Shown piece after piece: positions 24,875-35,962 of a stretch of 64,000 bases of DNA. A program made the position numbers and the translations under genes. The stretch spans positions 124,001 through 188,000 of the forward strand of contig JAGTJL010000036.1 of assembly GCA_020746875.1 (NCBI GenBank). The letters run 5' to 3'. Within the stretch, counting starts at the first letter, position 1. Each line of letters starts with the position of its first letter. The notes below the pieces were generated by a model. The model was not told where the DNA came from. It saw only the letters and a program-made list of their open reading frames with translations, and ran no database searches. The DNA comes from Rhexocercosporidium sp. MPI-PUGE-AT-0058. Its lineage: Eukaryota; Ascomycota; Leotiomycetes; Helotiales.

Positions 24875-26068
24875 CTAGGATGCCGGCACAGAGGTTTCAG
24901 AAACCCGCCTCACTTCGCCATATTCTTCTAAGCTATACAAGATATCATCTCCTTGAAATACATACTGAATTGCCTCGGAGTCCTCGACGTAAAGAACATG
25001 TCGGACGGAAGAAATCTGGTGATAGTCATCGAGACTACTAATAGTTCTGTTGTGAGAATGAGCGATAGGAGCGATAATTAAAGGTAGCCGGTGGATTCGC
25101 TTTAAGTCGCCCCTTAGTAACAACCCACGTCGACTAGTGTACACAATTTCCTTCCAAAGGTCTCCAAATCTCAGAATATATGGGGGAAGCGCTTCGATGA
25201 AGGAGTTGGTAACCGATAGTTCTAGCATGACTGGAGCTGCACCGTTGTATCGTCTCCTGATGTAGCCTCGATAATGTTCCGCGACCTCTAGAGTAGGCGT
25301 AAAGTAAAGTGTAGTTCCACCTACTCCCCGAAAGTCCGATGGAGTTCCGCTAACTAGACTTTCAATAGAGATCTTTCCCGTCGGGTCTTGTCTAACTCTA
25401 TCTTTTGCAATCGCCTTATACAAAGATAATCTTCCAGGGACCGCCGACGAAGTTGTTAACTGTGCTATGACTGGCAAATTCTCCCTAGTGTCGGTGGCGT
25501 TGTTCGTGGAGGTGGCTGAGGTCTGCGCCCTCATCTGACTCTCTCGCTGCAACCTCTCCAGACTGAGATAACGTATTTCCATTGTATCCGTGACCCAATA
25601 CTGTGCTGACTCCGTGAGCCTAATATTGGTGTAGGCTTCGTCCATAATTGCTGCACGAAGCTCAGCCCCTACTCCCCAATTCAACATCTCTGCATCCCAA
25701 TCCTCCTGGCTGTCTTCAAGCTTGAGATCTGGTATAGCAGACAGAGCATACTCGAGGAAGTGATGCTGAAATGCAGCCTCATTACTTTCGATTTGCTTGA
25801 CGATCTCCCATCGTTCCCAAATGTCGGCAGCCCTCTCCTCTCCCCAGCCAATGTACTCCAAAGTTTCTACGCTTTCGATATACTCTGGTACCACGATCAG
25901 GGCCGCAAGATCGACTCCGGAGTCAGCTGAATTCTCCGACGAGGACGAGGCTTCCGAGAACATCAGAGAGCTGGATATATGTCGGCGTCTTCGGGTGGCT
26001 GGCTGGATAAGGTTTTGAGCTGTGAGTATGGCAGCATCAGCTGCGGCGAAGATTGGATCTAAAGCCAT
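24875..26068 (-). CDS. Unrecognised fungal protein with a possible ADP-ribosyltransferase-like fold
   Basis: A single uninterrupted frame of 397 residues. The N-terminal half is helical and acidic (WGEERAADIWERWEIVKQIE; DWDAEMLNWGVGAELRAAIM). The C-terminal half, about residues 215-330, has LSLYKAIAKD, then SGTPSDFRGVGGTTLYFTP and TLEVAEHYRGYIRRRYNG, then PVMLELSVTNSFIEAL. The order (a strand of the type L-Y-x-x, a D-F-x-G-x-G turn, a Y-F-T-P strand, a helix beginning with A-x-x-Y, then a strand) is similar to ART-like domains of the DUF3990 type. I see no proven catalytic triad, so transferase activity is only a hypothesis. It could be an unrelated fungal-specific family. No introns, no signal peptide. 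Confidence 0.62.
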   Translation of the reverse strand: MALDPIFAAADAAILTAQNLIQPATRRRRHISSSLMFSEASSSSENSADSGVDLAALIVVPEYIESVETLEYIGWGEERAADIWERWEIVKQIESNEAAFQHHFLEYALSAIPDLKLEDSQEDWDAEMLNWGVGAELRAAIMDEAYTNIRLTESAQYWVTDTMEIRYLSLERLQRESQMRAQTSATSTNNATDTRENLPVIAQLTTSSAVPGRLSLYKAIAKDRVRQDPTGKISIESLVSGTPSDFRGVGGTTLYFTPTLEVAEHYRGYIRRRYNGAAPVMLELSVTNSFIEALPPYILRFGDLWKEIVYTSRRGLLLRGDLKRIHRLPLIIAPIAHSHNRTISSLDDYHQISSVRHVLYVEDSEAIQYVFQGDDILYSLEEYGEVRRVSETSVPAS

Positions 26069-26450
26069 TGCGAGGTGTAATAGGCTGAGATTATTTAGGG
26101 GTGGGAGTTGAGTCTAGGGTTTGGATTGTAATTTATTTGCAGTTGGGGCTAGTGTTGGAATGGTCACCTACTAGTGAGCGGTATGACGACGAAAAGGTTT
26201 ACCAGCCCAGCCGGCCGCCAAACCCACCGAACCGCCAAACCAAAAATTTAAGACTTTTTGAAAGTCCTTAGAAAATGCTCAAAAGCTGCAGGATATCTAA
26301 AGTAAAGTCGCAGATCACGAATATTGACTTATTTTCGTATTTAGTAGTGTGGTTGTAATGAAATAGAGTTTTGGGCGGTTGGCCAGTAAATCCTTCTACA
26401 GTAATTAGGAGTCTTGGCGGGCCTGAGGCTCTACACAGGGCGGTAACTGG
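26069..26450. other. Short intergenic stretch with decayed 5' HET sequence
   Basis: Contains the short direct repeat gaaccgccaaacc/ggccgccaaacc near 26213-26245. Right of about 26370 there may be traces of the N-terminal part of the HET remnant that follows. Confidence 0.35.
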
Positions 26451-27891
26451 TTGTTTGCTCTCATCATGGTCGATATAGTTTGTATCAATCAGGAGGATCT
26501 CATCGAGCGCGGAGCTCAATTATTGTTAATGTCCAAGATCTTATCCAGTGTACGTCAAGTTATCGTGTGGCTGGGAGTCGAGGTCGAAGGGGGCCGATCC
26601 AGGTCTACGTCTCTTGTCGGAGTCTATTACTCTAAAAGACGTGAGCAATGAACAGATCCGGGATTGTGCGGGAAATATATTTCAGCGGCCTTGGTGGTAT
26701 CGAAGCTGGATTTTCCAAGAATTCGTGAAAGCTAAGGTAGGATCTTCATGTGTGGCGATATCATTCTGGAATCTGGAACGATGCTGAAGATGTGGCACGC
26801 GTTTACGGAGTGGTCGGGAGATTCGGGCGAATGGCGGATCATGTTAGATCAAGAAATGCACATCAATCTGTTCGGCGAATTATCACATGGTAGACTTGGA
26901 AGTATGTTGAGATGGTGCAGGATAATTTGTGGGCACTGTCTAGCTACAGACCTGCGAGACAAGATATTCGCGTTTTTTGATCTGGCGAAAGATACCGAGC
27001 GGCTGAGATTCGTACCGGACTGTACTAAGTCGGTTCAGACGGTGTATGAAGACTTCGTCAAAGCCCATTTCGAGAAAGAGGGAATCCCGAGATCATATGG
27101 TCGCATTACCGGCAGGACACATCAGACGACCTGCCGTCTTAGGCTCCAGATTGGAGAGTTTCTCTGCTGAAAATACAGAATTGGATGGTGAGTCGAGCAA
27201 ATCGCTCCATGAATGGTGCTGGTTATCAATATGCAATTCCTTACGAAGTTAGGATGCACGGGATACAATGCCGGATGCATCGGAGTTATCTCATTTGGAG
27301 AAGACCACAGTCTGAACGTTACCGGAGTCCAGGTTGGATCTATCAGTAAGTCAAGGAAAGCACTGACTCCTGAGATTTCGGCAGCAAAGAATGAATAGGA
27401 GCAATCGAAGTATGGAAGACTGACGACGTGACATCTGGCCTGTACTTGGACGGTGAAAGCAGTCACAAGACGTTCTGTCACACGGTCACAGCCAGTACCA
27501 CTACGGTTTACAGGTCCTATCGGAAAGGAGGGTATAATATCCCCATGCTACAGCTCGAAGATGTGGTTCGAGAAGCGTTCGCAACGGGATCGGTGGATTA
27601 TAATACCGTCGCAGCCCTTCGTCAAGCTGCATACCACTCACGGTTTGCAATTCTGTCTAGTGATCATTTTGCAATGGCTCCGAATAGAGCGAATGTTGGA
27701 GATTTGGTGTATGTTTTCGGGGATTCAGTACGCCGATGGCTTTGAGAAAAACCAAATCAAATATACCTGGAAATGATGGGGTAGAGGGCGTGCTTGATGG
27801 CATGTATCGAATGATCGATCCCTGCTATGTGCGTGGTGTTATGGATGGAGAGATGGTGAAAATGGCAAGTGAGAGGATCATGGTTGTTTGA
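26451..27891 (+). pseudogene. HET-domain (heterokaryon incompatibility) protein, multiply frameshifted
   Basis: HET landmarks occur in order but in different frames: MVDIVCINQEDLIERGAQLL and ILSSVRQVIVWLG; then NIFQRPWWYRSWIFQEFVKA; then MCGDIILESG; then ATDLRDKIFAFFDLAKD with a KSVQTVYEDFVKAHF tail; then AGHIRRPAVLGSRLESF. The end is RFAILSSDHFAMAPNRANVG DLVYVF and finally YRMIDPCYVRGVMDGEM with TGA at 27889-27891. Frames change at about 26590, 26735 and 27095, and the region before 26451 lacks an open start. HET proteins trigger incompatibility cell death when partner alleles differ. This copy is dead. Introns cannot explain the 26735 change, where the two frames overlap within a conserved segment. 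Confidence 0.78.
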
Positions 27892-28497
27892 GACGAATAT
27901 GAGTTGTCGGTACGATCAGTGGTGAAGACTGTTTCTCGGAATTGCAAGCAGGAAGGGTCAATATTGAGAAGCAGAAGGATCGTCAACATCGGCCCCACTA
28001 GTTAAACGAGGTACCCCTTTCTCGCTCAAAATAGACCTCCTGATTTTGACTAGAGAGTTGGCAAGTCGGGCAGGCGGAAAAGTGGGTGCTTCCTTGTTTT
28101 GAATGTCAGATTGAATTCTTCTTACTTTCTACACAATCCTAATTTGGGGTGTTCAAGTGTATCTAGGATGAACCGTGCGGACAGCTGCTCAAATTGTGAA
28201 ATTGAAAGAGCGTTTAATATCGCTGTTGTTCCAATGCCAGAACCTGCACAACTATTTCAATCCAGCGCCAATCTCGACTTCTAAGATCAAAAACAAAAGA
28301 AGAAAATAATTCGAATAAGTCACGGGAAAGCCAAGAAACTTGGGCAATCCCGTCCAATACGCTATTGACGCTCCCTCCTAAACTCTCACCCGGCTCTCAC
28401 CCGGAAAATGTCCCCGCCGCCTCTCTCATACCACAATCATCATCCGCTTTCCGACCTCCTTTCCCTTCAAACCCGGAACTCAGCAAAAAGAGAAACC
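27892..28497. other. Intergenic stretch before the motif array
   Basis: No gene recognised. GC content rises toward the array. Confidence 0.35.
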
Positions 28498-31233
28498 TTT
28501 GTTGCAAATCGCACAAAAGCCGCCAATTCCGATGGCCCGGGTAAGGATTCCACCCATCCCCCTGCTCAGCGGATGGCAATTCCGAAGTCACGTTTCTCGC
28601 CCCATCTCTTTCCGAACCCCCTTTTCACATCTCGGCTTCAACTCCGACGAGGAGCGACCAGCAACCACGAAACCCGCCTGGTCTCCGCTGTGTCGAAGTA
28701 TCATGACTCAATGCACCAATTATGTGTGTTGAAAAGGATGAGGAAAAGGTTTTGTTGCAGACCGTCAAATCCGGCGTAGATCCGACCAGCGCGGATATGC
28801 CACGATAGCGGATGTAACTCCAGCCACGATGGGTATTTTTCAGATGTGTACATCCGAGATGCTTGCGATAGTTTGTTCCCTGCTTTCCTATTTTTAAAAG
28901 TCAGATGTTGAATTACCGGAAGAGTTTCCTTTGTTGCAAATCGCAGCGGAAAAGAATCCGATAAACCGGGAAGAGGTTTTATCTCTTCCATGAATATATA
29001 TCCTTGACTCGGGAGCCAAGCGGCATTACAAGACACGATTAACGAAGTGAAAGGCATCTCGCGGATAGAAGCCGCGCCCGTGCCACAGACCCAGATGTAG
29101 CCGCTCCCCCCCCTTCCCGCCACACTGGGGGCCAGAACCATCTTTACATCGATTCCTTCAATCAGAAGCCAGTCTTTCTGTTCAATTAACTTTTGTTGCA
29201 TATCTTAAACAGCCGACCGGACCGTTGCCGTCCAGATTCCGCGTGAGTTTTGCTTCTTCTGCAATCGCCTGTCGGTTGCGGACCTGGCGGGCCTGGCGGT
29301 CCGTTCCACTAGAGTTACATCGCTTCTACTTGCCAACCTCAACCTGTATCCGACCTGGACGGATATCCCTATCGAAGTCTGGATTGCATATTTGTTGGAG
29401 ACCGCAAGGAAGAACGCCACAGTTGATATCTTGCTTTTCGAAAATGACTGGACGACTTTTTCCTCTTTTGTAGCTCATAATCATACCCTCCATCCGCGTA
29501 CCACCTCCAGATCACGATCACGCGCACGATCGATCACACCAGAAAAACCACCACATTACCCCTCTCTTGACATATCCTCACGTATGCTCACAATACAATA
29601 AACTGTTTTCCTTCTTCTGTTGCATATCGCAAGAGAACGGTCCGGACCTTATTTCATTATTGCAAGCCGCATCGTACAACTCCTCAACCCATTCTCCACT
29701 CTCCGAAGTCAGCGGCCGAAGTAGTCACACCATAAAACTGCCCACTCGCTTGGATGTCTCCTTATTTACATCCTCTTCTTTAGCCTTCTTTAATAAAACT
29801 CCCTTCTACAAATAATTCTGTTGCACGTCGCGCGAAGTAGGTGGGCCGCCACATTCATGCGATCTTTCGTCTGTCTAGAAAGTTTTGTTGGTTTCAAAGT
29901 TATTTCTGGTTTCTGATTTAGTAGATGGCGGACTTCCCGTCTACATCCGAACATCATGCAATAATACCTGCACTTTAAATTTATTTGGGAACTGATAATT
30001 GTTTTGTTGCATGTCGTCAATTCGGTCCCTCCGATAGCCGCTCCAATCGCTCCCTACTCCGCATTCCTCTCGGAGAACCATCTCGGCGAAGTCCTAGGGT
30101 TCGCCGAGGGGCATCTAGAATCGTTTGAATGGGAAACGATTGGCATATTGTTATTGATGTATATGTGTACTGTACCTTGGTAGCCGGCATAATGGACTAA
30201 GCCCAGCCTTCAGGAATTTTCTCGAGAACAAGGGCAAAAGAACCAACTAGAAAACAAAATTCGGAGGAAATATACTATATAGGGTAAACGTCCTTAGATT
30301 TCTTGGCCCAGCCTATTACGCCCAATACACAGTATAAATTAATAATAAGTTCAAAGTTTAGGTCTATCTCACATAGGCGGCAGAAGTTTCCTAAGTGTTG
30401 TAAATCTCCTGAAATTCAAAGCTAGAGAGATGCTCCTTTGTTCGAAATCAAAACCCATTCAACTCCATGCACAACAACGCCTACTTAGACGCCATACACC
30501 TTATCTGCAATCTATGAGCATTCGTCATCCAGATCTCCATCCAATACCTTTCATCCCTTTTGAATCCCCCTTTCTGTTGCACATCGCAAAGAAGGGGGAT
30601 ACCCGACATCCATTCCCGAGCACTCTCTTACCCCCCGGAATCAGATCATCTATTGCCAAAATCACACATATCATTTAATAAAAACACCACTTCTCCCCTC
30701 TATCTCGTATCAGCTCCACCTCTCCTTCCCTCATGTTTCCCGAACAAGTAAACATACCACCGCTTTCTCCTCCTGACGCCATATCCGCACATTTGACCTT
30801 CTAAAATTCCTCCGAGGTTCTGGCTAGGACCACAAGTCGCCTGAATATCTACATAAACACACCACATCACCTTGGGACACGTTCGGGATACATCTTTGTT
30901 GCAAGTCGTATTCCGAAGCCGGCTCCGAGTTCCGGTATTATTATCCCTCTGTCTCCTTATGCTGAGTTCTTATCCTATCTTACTCCCAACTCGGTTAGTG
31001 TATTCTCGATCTCTCGGCCTCGTTCCGGAACTTTGCTGTGTACCGGAATCAGGTGTCACTCAAGGTTGCTTGTCTGAACATCCTCGCTTCACTGTGGCAA
31101 GATAAACAAATGACCACTTCGGCCACCAAATGTCACTCCACCATACACGCATGCATCTCCTAACCACCCCACCTCCATCCTCTCCTCTAACATCTCCATT
31201 TCCGAACAGTGCCAGATCTTTGTTGCACGTCTC
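28498..31233 (+). repeat. Array of a 15-bp motif TTTGTTGCANRTCGC, about 12 copies
   Basis: Near-identical copies start at 28498, 28751, 28930, 29192, 29391, 29616, 29818, 30003, 30572, 30895 and 31219, with a weaker copy at about 30396. All are on the + strand. The core GTTGCA is invariant except at 29391 (GTTGGA), followed by two variable bases and TCG or TCT or CCG. The first T pair varies as TTTG/TCTG. Spacing is mostly 180-260 bp, with larger gaps that are near multiples. Downstream of most copies the sequence is rich in TCCGA and CCGGA. The segments between copies do not align with each other. No continuous reading frame links them, so this is not an ordinary tandem satellite and not a CRISPR. 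I did not see comparable clustering elsewhere in the window. Function unknown. Confidence 0.7.
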
Positions 31234-31642
31234 AAAGCGCCGAGGATATCCGATTGTCCGAAATTCGGAGTTCGGGCTGGGGCATTCGGGGAGGTGATTG
31301 GGAGTTCGGAGCGAGGCAGGGCGAGGCCTGCTGAGATGGGGTACAGCGACTCACACACAAGTAAACTGGCAGTAATTTCGGAGGAAGGGATGATTTGTTT
31401 AGTGATTATAAATTCTTCAAGAAAGGCATCGATGCCATACAATACAAAACAAATAAAAGGAACGGCAAAAAAACGATGATGCATTGATGCCGGGCCGGGG
31501 TATCTGTCGCAATCCCTGATCCCTCGGTGCGCAATATGTACAAGTGTCAACAAGCGACCCAGGCCCAAGCCATGCAGCCAGACAAGCGATGCGCGGTGCT
31601 GCGTTTTTCCACACCACACGCCTTGATCAAACAAAACCAAGC
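31234..31642. other. 3' flank of the glycosyltransferase gene
   Basis: Sequence between the last motif copy and the stop codon of the minus-strand glycosyltransferase. Nothing else supportable. Confidence 0.35.
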
Positions 31643-33160
31643 TCAAGGACTCTTAACCTCGTCTTTCTTCGACGTCTGGCCAGCTCTCCAATTAAGCACC
31701 ATGACTGTATCCATATTCCCCACTCCACCCTCCCGGAAATACACCTGCCGAACCGCACTTCCATCCTTCCCATCCACTTTGATACTATCCAGCAAAGTAT
31801 ATGCCACCTTATCCCCCTCTGCCACCTTTTCCCTTGCCGGCGCCAGACTATGGAGGACATTCATATCTGCGCCCCACGTACATTCCATCTCCTGAAGATT
31901 GATCCTCTGTACATAGCCACCCAGCAACCCACCCGGTTTCTGGCCTGAGAGGTGGCCGGAGGGGTAGTGAGCTATCGAGAAGCCATTAGAGAGGACAGTG
32001 TCTTTGCCGAATTGCCAACGCTGTAAGAAGCAGGAATCGCAGATATCGGCTACGAGATGCATCTTCTCTATCTCAAGCTTGAAGCCTGATTTCCAATGAT
32101 GTAGGGAGATCATCTCGCGGCCTGATTCGTAAAACCCTGAGAGGTCACCGTGCATGTCGACTTGGTGGAGGGCAGGGATGTGGGTTAGTTTGGTGGAGGA
32201 GAAGCGGTATATGCAGTCCATGACTGTGATGTCTCCAGCTGTGGTGCGTAGATTTTCTTTGCATTCATCGGTATGATCGTCGATAACTTTTGCCAGAGGA
32301 AGAGAAAGCATGATTCCCGCACCGCCGAAACCCATCAGCCCATAGTGGTTTACGGCCCACCAGTCTTCGCTCAAAGAGCCGATGTATTGTTCTTTCCTGC
32401 AGTCGTATTTGGAAAGTAGGGTCTGCAGGTCGTGCATGCTTGGGAAGAATGTATCATCGTCTATGAGGATCACCCAATCTGTCCTGTCGTTCCGAGCTCC
32501 GTACATGACATTCACCAAGGAGAAATATCGTTGAGCGAAAGAGTCGCCAGGTCGAACGGGATGGATGATGGAAACATTCATGCCCTTGGCGTGATATTCC
32601 TTCTCTAGGTTTGCCATCTCCATATTATTTGCAGCAATTTCCTCCGTTTCAATCACAATTGCGAAGAGCCGGGCATTGGTATGTGGTAGCCAACGTTCCA
32701 TATGCTTCACTGTATCCCTCAGACGGCCCATGGTCGTTTGTAGCCCAAAAATCATGTTCGACGCATCCACTGTTGGCAGATTGATGTTGGGAACTTTGAG
32801 GTGGATCGGTGGCAGACATTTTGCTATATCGACTGTTGCAGACTTGACCAGGTCGATTGTTATAAAGTCTTCGAAGAGGGGTTCGTCAATAATGGAGAGG
32901 GAGGGGCGTTCGGATCTCGCAGATGGGATAACGATGATGTCGCGTGAGACATATCGAACTGGGTAGGAGAACTGGTAGGGTTCTAGCCATCCCAGATGTT
33001 CCGTACATGGGTGAGTCTCGATGTTGGGAGCGGGATCTGGTGCGTTGGGACGGATCCAATTGTCTTTGAGGTGGCTTCTATTGCCTGCTCGCGCAACGAA
33101 GAAGATGGTGCTGATGACTGTAAGGACGAGGAGTAGGAGGAGAGGTCTTCGTGGACCCAT
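31643..33160 (-). CDS. Type II membrane glycosyltransferase, GT31/fringe-like
   Basis: A single exon of 505 residues. Residues 6-25 form a signal anchor (PLLLLLVLTVISTIFFVARA), so the catalytic part faces the Golgi or ER lumen. The catalytic signature is WVILIDDDTFFPSMHDL near residue 235, a D-D-D metal/nucleotide-sugar site as in fringe and the fungal DUF604-type group. It is followed by YIGSLSEDWWAVNHYGLMGF and GGAGIMLSLPLA, which match the conserved acceptor-side segments. Later SGFYESGREMISLHHW and the paired Cys in CDSCFLQRW are also family-like. The enzyme is expected to add one sugar, possibly in a beta-1,3 linkage, to a glycoprotein or glycolipid. The donor and acceptor cannot be told from sequence. 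The frame is intact. It lies head to head with the RING-CH gene. Confidence 0.85.
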   Translation of the reverse strand: MGPRRPLLLLLVLTVISTIFFVARAGNRSHLKDNWIRPNAPDPAPNIETHPCTEHLGWLEPYQFSYPVRYVSRDIIVIPSARSERPSLSIIDEPLFEDFITIDLVKSATVDIAKCLPPIHLKVPNINLPTVDASNMIFGLQTTMGRLRDTVKHMERWLPHTNARLFAIVIETEEIAANNMEMANLEKEYHAKGMNVSIIHPVRPGDSFAQRYFSLVNVMYGARNDRTDWVILIDDDTFFPSMHDLQTLLSKYDCRKEQYIGSLSEDWWAVNHYGLMGFGGAGIMLSLPLAKVIDDHTDECKENLRTTAGDITVMDCIYRFSSTKLTHIPALHQVDMHGDLSGFYESGREMISLHHWKSGFKLEIEKMHLVADICDSCFLQRWQFGKDTVLSNGFSIAHYPSGHLSGQKPGGLLGGYVQRINLQEMECTWGADMNVLHSLAPAREKVAEGDKVAYTLLDSIKVDGKDGSAVRQVYFREGGVGNMDTVMVLNWRAGQTSKKDEVKSP

Positions 33161-33902
33161 GCTGGGCTACATGAGGTGGTAGGTGTTGAGTGAAAAGAGA
33201 GCAGGGGGAAATGAAAGAGAAACAAGAGTGTGAGGACGTAGGAAGGAGCAGAGGTCGGAAATTGATGGAGTAGTATTGGGAAGGGAACCTACGCGGCGGC
33301 GTCGTGGTTGGATTGGGAACTCCACAACCAGGACTGAATGAAGGCATCTTACCCCTTTTACCTTCGGTTTATCTCAAGATCCCTTTGGAATGTCGCCTCT
33401 CGAGTTGTGACATTGAAACTGCTGAGAGTCTGAATCTTGAATCAATGGCAGAGTGACGTTGTTGTCAAGGGTGGGAAGGGCGAAATGGGAAAGGCTACGG
33501 ATAAGGGAACAAGGCATACCAACAATTCGAGAAATGGTCCAATTGAAGCACAAGAAGGACTCATATAAACTTTAGTCGACGTAGACTCAACTAGTAAATT
33601 TAAGAGTACGTACTCATAAAAATTGGGTTTCCTGGAATATAAGCAACTTGAAACGCCCACAAGGCTGAACAAGGCTGAGCTTGGCGGGCGCGGGCAGGGC
33701 AGGGATCCGCTTTGGTGCATTTCCCCAGCCGCCTCGGCATCTTGAGCTTCACGTCACCTCGTAACCTCAGCCATTCCAAAGTCAGCAAACAACAAAGACA
33801 ATAAATCAAATATCCAACAAACAACTGCAATTTAGCGAATTATGGGCACGAAATAGCATCCGCATACAACCATCACCTCCTCCACCACCTCCGATCCACG
33901 AA
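33161..33902. promoter_or_regulatory. Shared divergent promoter region (GT31-like / RING-CH)
   Basis: 742 bp separate the two start codons of oppositely directed genes, so both promoters must lie here. A TATA-like tcatataaac is at 33560-33569 and a GC-rich block at 33680-33710. No experimentally known operator is recognisable. Confidence 0.5.
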
Positions 33903-35387
33903 ATGGCCTCACAAGCTCCATCCCAAGCCCCACGAAGGCGCTCCTACCCAGCAGAGGAAAATAGCTCTTCCACAGCTCCAGAAGCCTCCGCAAGACAGCA
34001 GGATACCTCCGAATGCCTCTCAATACCTCTCAACTTTCCGCAACGATCCGCCGCAGAACCCTCCGCCATTGAAGCTTCGAAAAGCCTACCCGAGCCTACA
34101 GAATCCCGAAGGTGCTGGATCTGCCAACAGGACGATACAGACGATAAGCCCGAAGATTCAGAATGGCGTAGACCATGTCCCTGTTCTTTGACAGCACATG
34201 AGGACTGCCTTTTGGAATGGATTGCCGACCAAGAAGCTCCCAAGTCCGGAGATCTCGTCCCAACCTCCTCGATCATATGTCCACAATGCAAGACAGAATT
34301 CAACATCCAGCGACCCCGCGCCCCGTTGATAGATCTCTATGGCATCATACAACACACCGTAAAGAGTCTACTGCTCCCTACTGCTGTTAGCGGATTGGTT
34401 GGCTGTTTATATTCTGGATTACTGGTATATGGGCTGAACACAACATGCATGGTGTTTGGCACCAGTGAAGCCAGATCTCTGCTAGGTGGTAGCATTACAT
34501 TGGGTAAATTTAACCCCATCACATTTAATGGAAAGATGGGAAGGGCATTACATGCTTTGGATCCATTCTTCCCAACTACACTCTGGGCGAGGAACTACGG
34601 CCTGCTCCTCTCTCTTCCTCTTGTTGGCCCCTCTCTCATTCTCCTCCGAACAAGTCTCGCAGACCAGGCTTCTGCGATCCTCCTTCCAATCGTGAGTCTT
34701 TTCCCGATCTACAATCTTGATCTTACTAACTTGCCCAAGTACTTCCTAAGCAACCAAAAAGCACACCCACATTTCAACCTCACCTGGCCCCCCACCCCAG
34801 GCCTTACATTCGCCACCCTCCCCTTCATCAAGAAAGGTTACAACGCACTCTACAACTACGCCTTCTCCGACCTAGAAAAGCAATGGGACCGCGCCGTTCA
34901 ACGCCGTCCCCGCGAAGGTGAAACAGCCGAGCAAATCGAGAACCAAGCCGCCGAGGACGATGGCCGCGCAATTTTCGACGTGGAGTGGGTACACGAAGAG
35001 GTCGACGTGCCAGTCAACGACGGTGAACAAAACGGCGGTGTTGAAGATCCGAATGCGAATGGGAATCAGAATCCGAGACAGCTTAATCGATGGGCTTTGC
35101 ATCAGGATGTCTCGGCTGCGCATGTAGCTACGACTGTTATGGGCGCGCTGGCTTTCCCTGCTATTTCGTCTGCGATGGGTGAGGTTATCAAGGCGACGCT
35201 GCCGATGAAGTGGATGAATCGTCTTGGTGGGGGATTTCTGAGGCAGAAATGGGGGAGGAGTGTTGTCGGTGGGTGTTTGTTCGTCGTGTTGAAGGATGTG
35301 GTCTCGCTGTATGTCAAGTGGAGGAAGGCGAAGGATTTTGGGAAGAGGAAGGTTCTTGATTATGTTGGAAAGAAAGGTGTCAAATGA
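33903..35387 (+). CDS. RING-CH (MARCH-type) membrane E3 ubiquitin ligase
   Basis: A single exon of 494 residues. The RING-CH zinc finger is complete: Cys71-x2-Cys74, Cys92-x-Cys94, His99-x2-Cys102 and Cys126-x2-Cys129, the C4HC3 order of MARCH-type ligases with the Trp-Ile-Cys context (CWICQQDD). After it come hydrophobic segments near residues 150-185 and 230-260 and a further one near 410-435, consistent with a multi-pass organelle membrane protein. The segment between (EQIENQAAEDDGRAIF and following) is acidic and disordered. It probably ubiquitinates membrane proteins, on the ER, mitochondrial or vacuolar membrane. The compartment cannot be decided from sequence. The start ATG at 33903 is the first in frame. 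Confidence 0.88.
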   Translation: MASQAPSQAPRRRSYPAEENSSSTAPEASARQQDTSECLSIPLNFPQRSAAEPSAIEASKSLPEPTESRRCWICQQDDTDDKPEDSEWRRPCPCSLTAHEDCLLEWIADQEAPKSGDLVPTSSIICPQCKTEFNIQRPRAPLIDLYGIIQHTVKSLLLPTAVSGLVGCLYSGLLVYGLNTTCMVFGTSEARSLLGGSITLGKFNPITFNGKMGRALHALDPFFPTTLWARNYGLLLSLPLVGPSLILLRTSLADQASAILLPIVSLFPIYNLDLTNLPKYFLSNQKAHPHFNLTWPPTPGLTFATLPFIKKGYNALYNYAFSDLEKQWDRAVQRRPREGETAEQIENQAAEDDGRAIFDVEWVHEEVDVPVNDGEQNGGVEDPNANGNQNPRQLNRWALHQDVSAAHVATTVMGALAFPAISSAMGEVIKATLPMKWMNRLGGGFLRQKWGRSVVGGCLFVVLKDVVSLYVKWRKAKDFGKRKVLDYVGKKGVK

Positions 35388-35962
35388 GGCATTAATGGTT
35401 ACGGTGATGATGATGACGATGATGAGTTCGTGGCATGTAATGGCGCGTTTAATGGATTAAGTAACTGTTAGGTAGAGAAAAGGGGCCGGGTCATCAATCA
35501 CAACACCGAACGTCAAAAGTGTTCCTCTTCGAACTTTAACGCCTCTATCTCTTTTTCAGCTTCTCTTTACTGAGCATCACGATATCACTTGTTCCCACCA
35601 TCCGGATGCTAAGGTCTGACCGTGTAAAAGAGGCAAGAGAGGAACCTTTTTATTCCGAACTAGCTTGAAAATGCCTTCTGAGACTCGATGCTGCTCAGGG
35701 CAACGCACTTTGAGAGAGAAGGTGCAGAAAACTGGAGCCAGTAGCTACTGTTCCTAGAATTCTTCTGCCTAGAAGCTAAACCAAGATATTGACTGAAGCT
35801 TGGTAGTTCATACGAGCGAAGCGAGGCAGTTTCTTCTCCAATGCAAACAGACGAGCCTCCACGGAAGTCTTCTCTGGACCTCTGTATAAGAAACCTTCTG
35901 TCAGAAAAAGTAAATTCTACTAAACATCCTAATTCTTCCAACCACTTCTCCTCGCCACTCCG
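35388..35962. other. Intergenic stretch between convergent genes
   Basis: Contains the 3' ends of the RING-CH gene and of the facing BTB gene. A short GATGAT/GACGAT run is at 35405-35425. No gene seen. Confidence 0.35.

Noticed and set aside
28498..31233. CRISPR-like or RiPP precursor array
   Set aside because: CRISPR arrays do not occur in this kind of genome and spacers are far too long. No continuous frame or Kex2-type sites join the units, so a repeated-peptide precursor does not fit.
28498..31233. Coding repeat (F-V-A-x-R or L-L-x-I-A in the motif)
   Set aside because: Both frames look plausible at single copies but neither stays open between copies. Conservation at all codon positions favours a DNA-level motif.
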